From Acidobacteriaceae bacterium (GTDB lineage: Bacteria; Acidobacteriota; Terriglobia; Terriglobales; Acidobacteriaceae), in the NCBI GenBank assembly GCA_027452245.1, contig DAIDGW010000220.1, positions 112,009-176,008 of the forward strand: a DNA stretch of 64,000 bases, read 5' to 3'. A model generated the notes under the pieces. The model saw nothing but the letters and a program-made list of their open reading frames with translations. It searched no databases and was not told the origin of the DNA. Below are positions 32,662 to 42,469 of this stretch, piece by piece (the first letter of the stretch is position 1; each line of letters starts with the position of its first letter). The position numbers and the translations under genes were made by a program.

Positions 32662-33900
32662 GTGAATTCCACAAAAGTCCATCCCTGGACGGCGCTGGCG
32701 GTGCTGACGGCGCTGAACCTGCTGAACTATGTGGACCGCAATGTGCTGTTTGCGGTTCAGCCGCTGGTACAAAACGAATTTCATTTGTCGGATGCGCAAC
32801 TCGGATACCTGACCAGCGCGTTTCTCGGCTTCTACATGGTGGCGGCTCCTTTCATCGGCCCGCTTGCCGATCGCTATTCCCGCAAACTGATTATCGTTAT
32901 TGGAGCCATCTTCTGGAGCGGTCTCACGCTGCTCACGGCAGTAACGCACACCTATACCGAGTTGTTGATTCGACACACGCTGGTTGGGATCGGCGAAGCT
33001 ACATTCGTCACGATCGCACCGACATTCGTCGCCGATCTGTTTCCGGAGGAAAAGCGGGGACGGATTCTCGGTATCTTTTATCTGGCGATTCCGGTGGGAT
33101 CGGCGGCGGGGTACCTTCTCGGGGGAAACCTCGCGCCGGGGCATGGCTGGCGCTTTCCGTTCTACATCGCAGCCGCTCCCGGGTTTTTGCTGGCGCTGGC
33201 GGTCTTATTCTTGAGGGAGCCGGAGCGCGGCCAGTTTGATTCGCTGAAGCAAACGCCAGAGCGAGCAACGGTTTTGGGACTGTCGCGCAACATGGCTTTC
33301 CTGACTTCGACCCTCGGCATGGCCGCCATGACCTTTTCTTTGGGCGGGATTCAGGTCTGGATGCCGCAATTTCTCTACAGCGAGCGCCACTACACTCTGC
33401 AGTCTGCGAACTTCACCTTCGGCATCATCATTGTGATCGATGGAATTCTCGCCGCGCTGGCCGGCGGTTGGCTGGGAGACCGCCTATTGCGCCGCTTCAA
33501 GAGCGCGTATTATCTGGTGTCTGCCGCGAGCATGTTGATCGGGGTTCCCGTCATGATTGTCGCACTGTTCTCCAAGGGACGGATGATGATCCCGGCGATC
33601 GCGGTTGCGGCCTTCTTTCTCCTGCTCAATACGGCGCCCCTGAATGCTGCGGTGATCAATTCGGTTGACGCGCACATTCGAGCTACAGGAATTGCGGTGA
33701 ATATTTTCATCATCCACATTCTGGGTGATGTGCCTTCGCCGACGATGATGGGCTGGGTTGCCGATAAGCATTCGCTGCAGAGGGCGTTCGTGCTGCCGAT
33801 TATTGCCATGGTGATTTCGTCCGCGATACTTTTCTACGGGATGAAGTTTGCTCCGGAAGTGAATCTGGAAAGCGCTCCTCGCGAAGTGGGAAAGGCGTAG
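32662..33900 (+). CDS. MFS transporter, spinster-like
   Basis: 412 residues, 12 membrane helices, starting from a GTG. NYVDRNVLFAVQPLVQNEF is typical of the spinster-like MFS group and PLADRYSRKLIIVIG is the loop 2-3 motif. It lies 30 bp after queF and 5 bp before the glycosyltransferase, so the three form a rightward group. Related proteins carry lipids or sugar acids; substrate unknown. Confidence 0.88.
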   Translation: MNSTKVHPWTALAVLTALNLLNYVDRNVLFAVQPLVQNEFHLSDAQLGYLTSAFLGFYMVAAPFIGPLADRYSRKLIIVIGAIFWSGLTLLTAVTHTYTELLIRHTLVGIGEATFVTIAPTFVADLFPEEKRGRILGIFYLAIPVGSAAGYLLGGNLAPGHGWRFPFYIAAAPGFLLALAVLFLREPERGQFDSLKQTPERATVLGLSRNMAFLTSTLGMAAMTFSLGGIQVWMPQFLYSERHYTLQSANFTFGIIIVIDGILAALAGGWLGDRLLRRFKSAYYLVSAASMLIGVPVMIVALFSKGRMMIPAIAVAAFFLLLNTAPLNAAVINSVDAHIRATGIAVNIFIIHILGDVPSPTMMGWVADKHSLQRAFVLPIIAMVISSAILFYGMKFAPEVNLESAPREVGKA

Positions 33901-33905
33901 CCGGC

Positions 33906-35120
33906 ATGCAGTACTTTTTTTGGATTGCCGGTACCGTTCTGGCGCTGGCCTGGCTTTCCCGGATTGTCGATGCGGCCATCGGGATGCCGCACGTTGCCGA
34001 CGTGTCGCGCCCGGAGTGGAATCGAAATCCTGTCCGCCCGGGCGGGAACCCAAAGGTCTCCATCATTGTTCCGGCGCGAAATGAAGAAGAGACGGTTGAG
34101 GCCGCACTGCTGTCGCTGCTCAAACTCGATTACGATCATTACGAAGTGATCGCGGTGAACGACCGATCCACGGATCGTACCGGCGAAATCCTTGAGCGAA
34201 TGGGGCAAGCTTCGCAACTGAGGGAAGCTGCTCTCGGCAGCGGGAACATTGCTACGCGAACAAACATGCTTCGGGTTGTTCATCATGACGAACTGCCCCC
34301 GGGATGGCTGGGCAAAACGCATGCCATGTGGACTGCAGCCAATGACGCAAGTGGCGAATGGCTGTTGTTCACCGATGCGGACGTGATCTTCAAACCGGAT
34401 TCATTGCGGCGAGCTTTGTCCTACGCGGAGGCGGAGCATGCCGATCACTTAGTCCTGTTTCCACAGATGATCATGAAAACTCCGGGAGAATTCATGATGA
34501 TTGCGTTTTTCCAAACCATGTTTATGTTTGGACATCGTCCGTGGAAGGTGGCGGACCCGAACACTGATGATTACATGGGGGTCGGAGCATTTAACCTGGT
34601 GCGCCGCAGCGTTTATGAGGCGGTCGGAACGTATGAGGCGCTGCGCATGGAAGTGCTGGACGACATGAAGCTGGGAAAAGTGGTCAAGAATGCTGGTTTC
34701 GCACAGCGAAATGTTTTTGGCGGAGACCTGATCTCGATCCGCTGGGCGAAAGGCGCGATGGGGGTGGTGAATAATCTGACCAAGAACTTCTTCGCCGTGC
34801 TCTCGTTTCAATGGCCGCGTACGGTGCTGTCGGCGATTGCTTTGCTGTTTTTGAATCTGCTGCCGTTTATAGGGATTCTCTTGGCGCGGGGATGGGAGCG
34901 CTTGCCCCTCGCGGTGGCACTGGCGTCGATATTGGGGGTGTACATCGGAATCTCGCGTAGATCAGGTGTTCCGGCGTATTACTTCTTCGTGCATCCCATT
35001 GGAGCAGTACTGTTCATCTACACGCTGTTGCGTTCGATGTCGCTTACGCTGTGGCATGAGGGGATTGTGTGGCGTGGGACGAAGTATCCTTTGGACGAAT
35101 TGAGGAAGGGCATGGTCTAG
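33906..35120 (+). CDS. Membrane glycosyltransferase, family 2
   Basis: 404 residues. An N-terminal membrane helix, then a GT-A domain (VSIIVPARNEEETVEAAL, VIAVNDRSTDRT, LLFTDADVIF with the DAD metal motif, and EVLDDMKLGK with the ED acceptor motif) and three or four C-terminal helices. The plan matches hopanoid-associated HpnB-like and carotenoid-type transferases that act at the inner membrane. Acceptor unknown. Confidence 0.88.
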   Translation: MQYFFWIAGTVLALAWLSRIVDAAIGMPHVADVSRPEWNRNPVRPGGNPKVSIIVPARNEEETVEAALLSLLKLDYDHYEVIAVNDRSTDRTGEILERMGQASQLREAALGSGNIATRTNMLRVVHHDELPPGWLGKTHAMWTAANDASGEWLLFTDADVIFKPDSLRRALSYAEAEHADHLVLFPQMIMKTPGEFMMIAFFQTMFMFGHRPWKVADPNTDDYMGVGAFNLVRRSVYEAVGTYEALRMEVLDDMKLGKVVKNAGFAQRNVFGGDLISIRWAKGAMGVVNNLTKNFFAVLSFQWPRTVLSAIALLFLNLLPFIGILLARGWERLPLAVALASILGVYIGISRRSGVPAYYFFVHPIGAVLFIYTLLRSMSLTLWHEGIVWRGTKYPLDELRKGMV

Positions 35121-35644
35121 TCGGGATTGCCGCTCTCGACGTCGTAGCCATAGGTAGCTGTGGGCGAGGGCGTGGCCTTAGTCGATTTTGGTCTCTTGCT
35201 GGGGCGGAATCTGCCCGCGCTGTAGTGCCCGCGATATTCAACGTCATAGTTCTTCGGAAGCGGCGGAATCATCGCTGCTCCACCGGTGACCTGACTGATG
35301 CGGCTCAAAATGATTTCGGGACGGCCGTCATAAAGTTTGAGCATGCCGCGAATCTGAATCTCGCGCCCCGCAAAGCGGCGAACGTCTCCGACATCTTTCA
35401 AATCGTGCGGGAACACAACCACATAAAACGGGCATGCTGCCTGGTCTTCGCAGAAATGCAGATAATGGACGCCGGCCGTTCCGACCTGCACGCGAACGAC
35501 CTTACCCTCGACGCATTTCACTTCCCCTACGTGCTTTGTTGCTTCAGAGATTGAAACGCAATCAGAGGCGTACGAAGGCAGAGTGGCCGGAAGCAGCAGC
35601 AGGAAGAGTGCTGCCCAGGATAGTGGCGAACCACGGAGGCTCAT
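35117..35644 (-). CDS. Exported OB-fold-like protein
   Basis: 175 residues. Sec signal peptide cleaved after PSYAS near residue 27. Residues about 35-125 have the five-strand pattern of secreted OB-fold proteins (HVGEVKCVEGKVVRVQ, FAGREIQIRGMLKLYDGRPEIIL). A basic, Ser/Thr/Pro-rich tail follows. It overlaps the convergent glycosyltransferase stop by four bases. Ligand unknown. Confidence 0.7.
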   Translation of the reverse strand: MSLRGSPLSWAALFLLLLPATLPSYASDCVSISEATKHVGEVKCVEGKVVRVQVGTAGVHYLHFCEDQAACPFYVVVFPHDLKDVGDVRRFAGREIQIRGMLKLYDGRPEIILSRISQVTGGAAMIPPLPKNYDVEYRGHYSAGRFRPSKRPKSTKATPSPTATYGYDVESGNPD

Positions 35645-35815
35645 AGATTTTCCTTGTCGGTCATTCTATGAAGGGTTGAACCATGCAGTCTGTGATGATG
35701 CAAGGAAAAATCGGGTGCTGTTCCGAAATGGATCGGCTGGACAAGAGAAGTTATGCACAAAAGCAGACGAGGAACTGGAGGTTCCAGTTCCTCGGATAAC
35801 TTTAATTGGCGGTGA

Positions 35816-36160
35816 TTATTTGAATGACTTTACAGCAGCGGCTTCGTCGTCTTTCACGTCGAAAACGGTGTAGAGCTTGGTGATCTGCAGCAGGTCGTTC
35901 ACTTTCTTGGTCAGTTTGAGGAGTTTCAGTTCGCCGCCCTGGTTTTTGGTAGTGGTGAAGGCGCTGACCAGTTCGCCGATCCCGGAGCTGTCGATATAGT
36001 TCACATCCGCCAGATTGAGAAGGATTTTCTTGTGCCCCTTGGAGAGCAGATCGCGCACGGTGTCGCGCAGGATCACGCTGCCTTCGCCGAGCGTGATGCG
36101 CCCGCTGCAGTCCACGATTGCCACTCCATCCACTTGTCGAGTTCCTACCTTCATTGTCAC
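35816..36160 (-). CDS. STAS anti-sigma factor antagonist
   Basis: 114 residues. LADVNYIDSSGIGELVSAF contains the serine (second S of DSSG) that is phosphorylated in SpoIIAA/RsbV proteins. It would bind the partner kinase when dephosphorylated and free a sigma factor or target. Its gene overlaps the kinase gene by four bases. Confidence 0.93.
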   Translation of the reverse strand: MTMKVGTRQVDGVAIVDCSGRITLGEGSVILRDTVRDLLSKGHKKILLNLADVNYIDSSGIGELVSAFTTTKNQGGELKLLKLTKKVNDLLQITKLYTVFDVKDDEAAAVKSFK

Positions 36161-36681
36161 TGAGAAGCCTCCTTGCCGCCCCCGGATGAGCCGGGGACGT
36201 GCTTGATCAATTTCACTTCGGTGCCCGTCCGAGACGGGCGAATCTCCACTACATCCATAAACGAGCGCATGAGAAAAATGCCGCGCCCGGAAGTTTTGAG
36301 CAGATTTTCCGGCGCCAGAGGATTGGGAATCTTGCTCAAATCGATGCCCTGACCCTGATCGCGAATGGTTACGACCATGCCCTCGGCTGTGTGTTCGAAG
36401 GCCAGCATTACCTTTTTTTCCGGAGCATAGGCATTGCCGTGAAGCACAGCGTTAACCGCTCCTTCACGGACGGCCATCGAAATCTGCATGACTTCGTCTT
36501 CAGGGAACCCGAGATGGGAGGCAAAGCGCGTAGCGCTCTCTTCCGCTTTGTCTACTGTCTCCAGCGTGGAATCCAGCGTGTAAGACAAGCGTTGCTCGGT
36601 CATGGCCATGGACGAAGAGACGGCTTTCAATCGGGAGGCAATTTGCCTGGCGCCATCCAGCAGGGTGCTAGGCAGATGCAT
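36157..36681 (-). CDS. Anti-sigma factor / serine kinase of the RsbW-SpoIIAB type
   Basis: 174 residues from an ATG at 36681; a start at 36603 is also possible. HATPase motifs: AVREGAVNAVLHGNAY (N-box), IRDQGQGIDLSKI (G1) and SGRGIFLMRSFMD (G2). With the STAS protein it makes a partner-switching pair controlling gene expression or an enzyme. No sigma factor is in the operon, so the target lies elsewhere. Confidence 0.9.
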   Translation of the reverse strand: MHLPSTLLDGARQIASRLKAVSSSMAMTEQRLSYTLDSTLETVDKAEESATRFASHLGFPEDEVMQISMAVREGAVNAVLHGNAYAPEKKVMLAFEHTAEGMVVTIRDQGQGIDLSKIPNPLAPENLLKTSGRGIFLMRSFMDVVEIRPSRTGTEVKLIKHVPGSSGGGKEASQ

Positions 36682-36774
36682 TTCCCGGCGAATTGAGTAG
36701 TTTGCAGTGGAACAGGGCAAATGTCAACGCGGAGGCTGGGCGAGGGGCAGAATCGGAGCTTATAATCCACTGCG

Positions 36775-37095
36775 ATGAGCGCAAACGGGCCAGTGCCGCT
36801 GATCAAGACGCTCCGTAAAGTCCTGCTCCTGAGTGTGATTGCCATTGCCGGATTGGCTGCGGTGACGTTCGTCGCCGATTACGGAATTCTCCAGCTTCGC
36901 ATTGCCTCAGGAAGGAATCCGTACGGATCGGTAACCGTGAGGCACTATTACGCGGTGGGTGAGAAGGGAAACAAGACCGAATACATCTTTGATCCGCCGC
37001 AGGAACAAACCTGCGTGAATTCTCTTTTTCCGCATGGGGGGGATGCGCCCTGCTGGTACCTGCGGCGGCATCCTGAGCAGCGCACCGACATTTAA
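36775..37095 (+). CDS. Small single-pass membrane protein, unrecognised
   Basis: 106 residues with one membrane helix (about 16-36; VLLLSVIAIAGLAAVTFVAD) and an extracytoplasmic C-terminal part with two cysteines (EQTCVNSLFP, DAPCWYL) that may form a disulfide. No family recognised. Proteins of this kind recur in Acidobacteriota genomes as far as I recall. Confidence 0.65.
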   Translation: MSANGPVPLIKTLRKVLLLSVIAIAGLAAVTFVADYGILQLRIASGRNPYGSVTVRHYYAVGEKGNKTEYIFDPPQEQTCVNSLFPHGGDAPCWYLRRHPEQRTDI

Positions 37096-37252
37096 CCAGG
37101 CTGATTAACCCTTGCGGTTAGCCTCCCGAGCAGAGTGTCCTTCTAAACCTTTGATATATCAAGACCTGCGCTGGCATCGTGCAGCCAACTACAAACATCT
37201 AATGAATTGGTTAGAAACGAAGGGTTATAGGGGATTCATCAGGAGGACTTCC

Positions 37253-38395
37253 ATGAAGCTGTCGAGGGTACAAGTACTCTGCATCATGTGCAGCTTGTTC
37301 CTGGCAGCAGTTCTATTTGTGCCCGCATGGGCTTCGACCACGGACACACATTCAGCGCTGCCTGGAACTCTGAACTACCTTGAGGGACAAGCCCAGTTTG
37401 GCGATCAATCGCTCACGTCCCAGTCGGTCGGCCACGATGCCTTGCAGGTCGGCCAGACTCTGAACACTCAGGACGGAAAAGTTGAATTGCTGCTGACACC
37501 GGGCGTGTTTCTGCGAGTCGGTAGCAACACTTCGGTCAAGATGGTGGCAAACAGCTTGACCAATACCGCATTGGACCTGCAACAGGGTCACATCATTATT
37601 GAAGTAGACGATATTTACAAACAGAACGACATCCGCGTGCAGGCCGGCGATTCGGTGACGCGGTTGCTGAAGGCAGGATTGTACGATTTCAACTTGAATC
37701 AGAATGTCATTCGTGTCTTCGACGGCAAGGCGGCGGTACTAGAGAATGACAAAAAAGCGGTACTCAAGGGTGGACACGAGATCCCAATTACTGATCAGGC
37801 GAAAGTGAAGGCGGTCTCGTTCGATAAGAAGGATTACGAAGACGGCGACCTGTACAAGTGGAGCAGCTTACGGTCAGATTACCTGGCGGAAGCCAACATC
37901 GATTCTGCCCAGAACTATGCCATGGACGGTTGGTATGGCGGAGGCTGGGGAGCGGGATGGTACGGGCCTGGATGGTATGGAGCTGGCTGGGGCATGGGAT
38001 TGGGTGGGTGGTGCTGGAACCCGTTCTTCTCTGCATATACGTTCATGCCGATGGATGGCATCTTCTACAGCCCGTTCGGCTGGGGATTCTATTCACCGGG
38101 CTGGGTTCACCGGGCTCCGATCTACGTTGGACATTACCCGCACACGTTTAGCGCAACCAATGTCCATGCCTGGGGTGGAACCAATCACTACGCACTCAAC
38201 CACGGCTACGCGCACGGTGTCTATACAGGGCGGGGTGCTGCCCGCGGCGCCTTCCACGCCGGATCGGCGTTTCGCTCCGGTGGCTTTGGTGGCCGTGGAG
38301 GGATGTTCCACGGAGGCGGATTCCATGGCGGTGGTTTTCACGGTGGCGGTGGCTTCCACGGCGGAGGCTTTGGTGGTGGTGGACATGGACGATAA
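37253..38395 (+). CDS. FecR-domain protein with Gly/Trp/His-rich C-terminus
   Basis: 380 residues from the ATG at 37253, preceded by AGGAGG at six bases. Sec signal peptide (about 1-27). Residues about 40-190 resemble the FecR domain (GQTLNTQDGKVELLLTPGVFLRVG, VIRVFDGKAAVLE). Residues 225-300 are Gly/Trp/Tyr-rich (WYGGGWGAGWYGPGWYG) and the last 50 are Gly/His/Phe repeats (GGGFHGGGFHGGGG) that could bind metal. No sigma factor gene is near, so a structural envelope role is likelier than signalling. Confidence 0.8.
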   Translation: MKLSRVQVLCIMCSLFLAAVLFVPAWASTTDTHSALPGTLNYLEGQAQFGDQSLTSQSVGHDALQVGQTLNTQDGKVELLLTPGVFLRVGSNTSVKMVANSLTNTALDLQQGHIIIEVDDIYKQNDIRVQAGDSVTRLLKAGLYDFNLNQNVIRVFDGKAAVLENDKKAVLKGGHEIPITDQAKVKAVSFDKKDYEDGDLYKWSSLRSDYLAEANIDSAQNYAMDGWYGGGWGAGWYGPGWYGAGWGMGLGGWCWNPFFSAYTFMPMDGIFYSPFGWGFYSPGWVHRAPIYVGHYPHTFSATNVHAWGGTNHYALNHGYAHGVYTGRGAARGAFHAGSAFRSGGFGGRGGMFHGGGFHGGGFHGGGGFHGGGFGGGGHGR

Positions 38396-38416
38396 CTCCT
38401 GAGTGAATACCCGCTA

Positions 38417-38452
38417 AAGCCGGAATGCTAAATGGCATTCCGGCTTTTTTAT
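38417..38452 (+). terminator. Strong rho-independent terminator
   Basis: AAGCCGGAATGC (38417-38428) pairs with GCATTCCGGCTT (38435-38446), 12 bp with a 6-base loop, followed by TTTTATT. It ends the FecR gene 22 bp downstream of its stop. Confidence 0.95.
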
Positions 38453-38532
38453 TGCCCAAAAACACCGACGGATAGGCGGCTCGTGGGCTAGAATGGCTGG
38501 CGTTTCGGTCAGGGCTCATCCAAGGAGATTTC

Positions 38533-39987
38533 ATGTACGCCACACGCCTGCTCCGCGTCTTTGCCTTTGTTTGTCTTACGTTGATGTTGGCGGCAGCATT
38601 CTGTGTTGCCCAGCATAACGACAGCGCCGCCAATCCTCGGCTGCAGAAGGCCTATCGATTCCAGCAGGGCGGATGGACTTACGTTCACCTGGAAGGAACT
38701 CCGGCGGATATCGGTTTTCAGCATGGATATCTGCTCGCGCCGGAAATTGCCGACTCTTTCGCCGCGATCAAACTGTTCGATACGCATGAATCCGGGAAAA
38801 GCTGGGAGTTCTTTCGCAACGCGGCCCGCGAGATGTTATGGCCGCACATTGATGCGGAATATCAGCAGGAACTGCAAGGCATTACCGACGGCGTCCGGGC
38901 TCATGGCGTGGCGCTCGATCTCTACGATATCGTGGCGCTGAATGCCTTCGAAGAGTTGGCCGATTACTACCTTCCCTGGTTGAACAAGCAGCAGAAATCG
39001 GCGAATCCTCCGGGACTGAAGGCTCCGGGCAACTGCAGCGCGTTCATCGCAACCGGCAATTACACAAAGGACCACAAGATCGTGATCGCCCACAACAATT
39101 GGACGAGCTACCTTGCCGGGGAGCGCTGGGTCGTTATCTTCGACATCGTTCCCCAGCATGGGCAGCGCATCCTCATGGACGGCTTTCCGGGTGTCATCAC
39201 CAGCGATGACGACTTCGGAGTGAACTCGGCGGGCATCATGATTACCGAGACGACCATCACGCAGTTCGAAGGCTGGGATCCGAACGGAAAGCCCGAGTTT
39301 ATGCGGTCGCGCAAAGCGCTGCAGTACGCCCGGAGCATTGACGATTACGTCCGCATCATCAAAGACGGAAACAATGGCGGCTACGCCAATGACTGGCTGA
39401 TCGGCGACCGTAAAACCGGGGAGATCGCCTATCTGGAACTGGGACTGAAAAACACTCCGTTGTGGCGGACGAAAGACGGATACTTCGTCAGTTCGAATTT
39501 TGCCCGCGATCCTAAAGTGATTCGCGAGGAAACCACGTTCGATCCGAATGATATGTCATCTTCTCCCAACGCGCGGCATGTGCGGGGCGACGAAATGGTG
39601 CAGCAGGCGAAAGGAAATATTGACGTCGCTTTTGCCGAACGCTATCTGGCGGACCACGTCGATAGCTTCGAAAAGAATGCGTCGGAAAAACCTCAAGGGG
39701 ACGAGCGTTCGCTGTGTGGTCACGTGGACGTGTCTCCGCGAGGAATAAAGGAATGGGGATGGGATCCTTACAATCCCGGCGGAGCGGTGCAGGGGAAGGC
39801 AACCGATAGCGCCATGGCGGCGAAGATGAGTTTTGTCGCGCGCGCCGGACACCCCTGTGGAGAGGATTTTCTCGCTGCCAGCTTTCTCGAGAAGCATCCT
39901 GAGTATTCCTGGCAAAAGCCGCTGCTGCGCGACATGAAAGCCGGCCCGTGGACCACCTTTCGTGCCGGACAGAAGGGGTCGGAGTAA
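38533..39987 (+). CDS. Exported Ntn-hydrolase (C45 / phospholipase B-like)
   Basis: 484 residues. Signal peptide about 1-26 (LAAAFCVAQ). LEGTPADIGFQHGYLLAPEI and GNCSAFIATGNYTKDHKIVIAHNNW are the hallmarks of the phospholipase B-like/acyl-CoA:IPN acyltransferase group, with Cys in NCSAF as N-terminal nucleophile after self-cleavage. VNSAGIMITETTITQFEG continues the family pattern. It would hydrolyse an amide or acyl bond outside the cytoplasm. The 39990 gene follows after two bases. Confidence 0.85.
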   Translation: MYATRLLRVFAFVCLTLMLAAAFCVAQHNDSAANPRLQKAYRFQQGGWTYVHLEGTPADIGFQHGYLLAPEIADSFAAIKLFDTHESGKSWEFFRNAAREMLWPHIDAEYQQELQGITDGVRAHGVALDLYDIVALNAFEELADYYLPWLNKQQKSANPPGLKAPGNCSAFIATGNYTKDHKIVIAHNNWTSYLAGERWVVIFDIVPQHGQRILMDGFPGVITSDDDFGVNSAGIMITETTITQFEGWDPNGKPEFMRSRKALQYARSIDDYVRIIKDGNNGGYANDWLIGDRKTGEIAYLELGLKNTPLWRTKDGYFVSSNFARDPKVIREETTFDPNDMSSSPNARHVRGDEMVQQAKGNIDVAFAERYLADHVDSFEKNASEKPQGDERSLCGHVDVSPRGIKEWGWDPYNPGGAVQGKATDSAMAAKMSFVARAGHPCGEDFLAASFLEKHPEYSWQKPLLRDMKAGPWTTFRAGQKGSE

Positions 39988-39989
39988 AT

Positions 39990-40358
39990 ATGGTTGAGGT
40001 CTCGGTGAATGACGGGAAGCTCATGCTGCATGTTTGCGGAGCCGACAAGCTTTGGGCGCTGAAAAGCACGCTGGAAGTGCCGCTCGCGCACGTGGCGGGA
40101 GTTCGTGCCGATGCGGAGATTGCTCGCGGATGGTTTCACGGCCTGCGTATGCCGGGAACGAATCTTCCCGGAGTGATCACTGCGGGAACGTTCTACCAGG
40201 ACGGGAAGCGCGTCTTCTGGGATGTGCATCATCCGGAAAAGACGATTGTGATCGAACTCCACGATGAACAATACAACGAACTGATCGTGGAAGTGGAAGA
40301 TCCGTTGCTTGCGGTAAGTCTGGTACAGAGTGCGATTGGGAACAAAAGAAGTTCGTAG
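39990..40358 (+). CDS. PH-like domain protein (bacterial PH family)
   Basis: 122 residues, mostly beta strands. LWALKSTLEVPLAHVAGVRAD, GVITAGTFYQDGKRVFWDVHH and IELHDEQYNELIVEVEDP are the pattern of small bacterial PH-like proteins. It starts two bases after the hydrolase stop, so it is co-translated. Function unknown. Confidence 0.7.
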   Translation: MVEVSVNDGKLMLHVCGADKLWALKSTLEVPLAHVAGVRADAEIARGWFHGLRMPGTNLPGVITAGTFYQDGKRVFWDVHHPEKTIVIELHDEQYNELIVEVEDPLLAVSLVQSAIGNKRSS

Positions 40359-40519
40359 CGAAGTTAAACTTTCTTCGGACGCAACGGCGAAGTCTGGCCG
40401 CCAGCCAGTTTCGCGGCAGAGTGTCAGGCGAAGTCCTTCCGCTGAGATCCCTGGGAAGGAGAACTACTTTTACTGTAATTGGACACAGGACTATCTCTGG
40501 CGGCTTCCCGAGGGCGGAT

Positions 40520-41251
40520 CTAACTCATGTACCAACCGCCATTAACCGAGACGGTCTGTCCGGTCATGTACTCGTTCGTGGCGAGCATTACCGCTATCGA
40601 GGCCACATCGTCGACGGAACCGAAATGTCCCATCGGAATCATGGCCGGGCTTGCATTCGGATTGCTGGTTACCATCTCAGTTTCGATTAGAGCGGGAGCA
40701 ATGGCGTTTACGGTAATGCCGCTTTTGACGAAGGCCGAAGCACACGAGCGCGTCAACCCTATGATCCCGGCCTTGGAGGCTGCGTAATGGGCTCCGACGG
40801 CGCCCCCTGTCTGTGCGGCAACCGAGGAGAGGTTAATGATGCGTCCCCATCTTCTTTCGCGCATTCCGGCGACTGCTGCCTGCGTTACGAGAAACACCGA
40901 TTTGAGATTAACTCGCAGTACTTCATCCCATTCCGCCTCCGTGATTTCCTCCAGCTTGCGGGGACGGGCAATTGCTGCATTATTCACTAGGATATCGATG
41001 CGGCCAAGGTCGGTCTCAATCTTCGCAACCATTCGCTTTACGTCGGCGGCAACTGAAACGTCGGCCTGCACCGCTATTGCTCTCTGGCCCATCCTGATGA
41101 TTTCGTTACAAACGGTGTTCGCAGCATCGGCCCGCTCGCGGAAGTTGACAACGATATGGGCACCAGAGCGAGCCAAGGCAATAGCGATCGCAGCTCCGAT
41201 GCCGCGGCTGGCACCAGTGACCAGCGCCACTCGATGCGACAGGGAATTCAT
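40520..41251 (-). CDS. Short-chain dehydrogenase/reductase (FabG-like)
   Basis: 243 residues. TGASRGIGAAIAIAL (cofactor), NNAAIARP, SSVAAQTGGAVGAHYAASKAGI with the catalytic Ser-Tyr-Lys, and NGGWYMS at the C-terminus. Classical SDR of the 3-oxoacyl-ACP or sugar-alcohol dehydrogenase type. The Arg at TGASRG suggests NADP. Position at the edge of the sugar-acid cluster favours a sugar substrate; that is inference. Confidence 0.9.
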   Translation of the reverse strand: MNSLSHRVALVTGASRGIGAAIAIALARSGAHIVVNFRERADAANTVCNEIIRMGQRAIAVQADVSVAADVKRMVAKIETDLGRIDILVNNAAIARPRKLEEITEAEWDEVLRVNLKSVFLVTQAAVAGMRERRWGRIINLSSVAAQTGGAVGAHYAASKAGIIGLTRSCASAFVKSGITVNAIAPALIETEMVTSNPNASPAMIPMGHFGSVDDVASIAVMLATNEYMTGQTVSVNGGWYMS

Positions 41252-41390
41252 GAATTCATTGTATGGGTTGGGTGGCGGTATTGGGTCGCCGAACGTTTGG
41301 GTCGCGTGTTCAACAGGTCGGTCGGATTGGCACAGGGAACTTCTGCGAGATATGGCGAATAGAATATTAAGGATTAGATCGGCTAGATTC

Positions 41391-42395
41391 TTATTGTCCC
41401 CGTTCCATGCGATTGATGATTCTCCCTACTTTGTCGAATCGCATTCTTTCAGGTGAAAACTCGAGTTCTGCTCCGCAGGTGCGGGTGGAGCGCTCGAACA
41501 TAGGGGACAGCAACAGGGCGGGGGAACCGTCCTTTGTGGCATGGTGGTGCACCACGTAACCGCCGATCAGATACCCCAAAGTGCCTCCCACAAGGACGTC
41601 GGAAGGAAAATGCACGCGTGCCGTTACACGACTGGTGCTTACAGCTAAGGCGAGGGCGTAAGCAGCGAACTCAACCCGCCTGCTCGGATACTCATCGGCG
41701 ATGACACGTGCGAGGGCGAACATTGTAGTTGCATGTCCGGACGGGAACGAGCCATTCCATTCGTAAGAGCGTGTTCCGTGCGGCCAAAAGCCGCCTTGGC
41801 CATTGCCCTCGTTGGGACGCTGCCGATTCGCCACAAGTTTCAGCCCCTGAAAGACAATGGCGGCGTCAGCTACCGCCTCGGCGCCGAGGCGGCCTGTCTC
41901 GGAAAGGTGGGTATCATGTCTTGTATTACCCAGAAAGTAAAGGCCGGCGTCGCCGGCCAGCGAACCGTAGAGGACAGCGTTGGAGAAAATGTCGCTCGCA
42001 TTTGTCCTGGTTTTATCAACTCCCAAATTTTGCTGTGCCTGAGCGTCATAATGCAGGGTGACCGCGGTTGCCCCCGCAAATGGCACGAGCCAATACGCAT
42101 CTTTTGGTGAAAGCCGCAACGGACTTGTCCAGATGCCGATCTGATCGTGGCCTACATCCTTGAGGCATTCCCGAAGACGTGTGAGCCCGCATGTGCTTGG
42201 GCGTTGCCCCGCGTCTGGCGCATTGTCATTTGCTTTGCGCTGCGGAGAGTCAGCTTGAGTGTTTGTTCCAGAATTCTGCGCACCGCTAATTGGTGACCCA
42301 TCAGCTTGAGAAAAGGCTAGAGTGGGAAGAAATGCCAAAGCGAAGACGACTAAAAGTGTCTGCCTGAGCCAGTACAAACAGGACGACGGGTTCAC
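41391..42395 (-). CDS. PAP2-family phosphatase
   Basis: 334 residues with signal peptide (LALFALAFLPTLAFSQ type, about 10-30). KLVANRQRPNEG, SFPSGHATTMFALAR and STSRVTARVHFPSDVLVGG are the three PAP2 motifs with catalytic histidines. Membrane helices surround them. It removes phosphate from lipids such as undecaprenyl-PP or phosphatidate. Located 75 bp from the aldolase gene on the same strand. Confidence 0.93.
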   Translation of the reverse strand: MNPSSCLYWLRQTLLVVFALAFLPTLAFSQADGSPISGAQNSGTNTQADSPQRKANDNAPDAGQRPSTCGLTRLRECLKDVGHDQIGIWTSPLRLSPKDAYWLVPFAGATAVTLHYDAQAQQNLGVDKTRTNASDIFSNAVLYGSLAGDAGLYFLGNTRHDTHLSETGRLGAEAVADAAIVFQGLKLVANRQRPNEGNGQGGFWPHGTRSYEWNGSFPSGHATTMFALARVIADEYPSRRVEFAAYALALAVSTSRVTARVHFPSDVLVGGTLGYLIGGYVVHHHATKDGSPALLLSPMFERSTRTCGAELEFSPERMRFDKVGRIINRMERGQ

Positions 42396-42469
42396 TCATG
42401 ACTCCTCAATATCCTTTCCGTTATAACATGCCAACAGCGGAATAACAGGCGGAGGCATATCGCTCGCGA

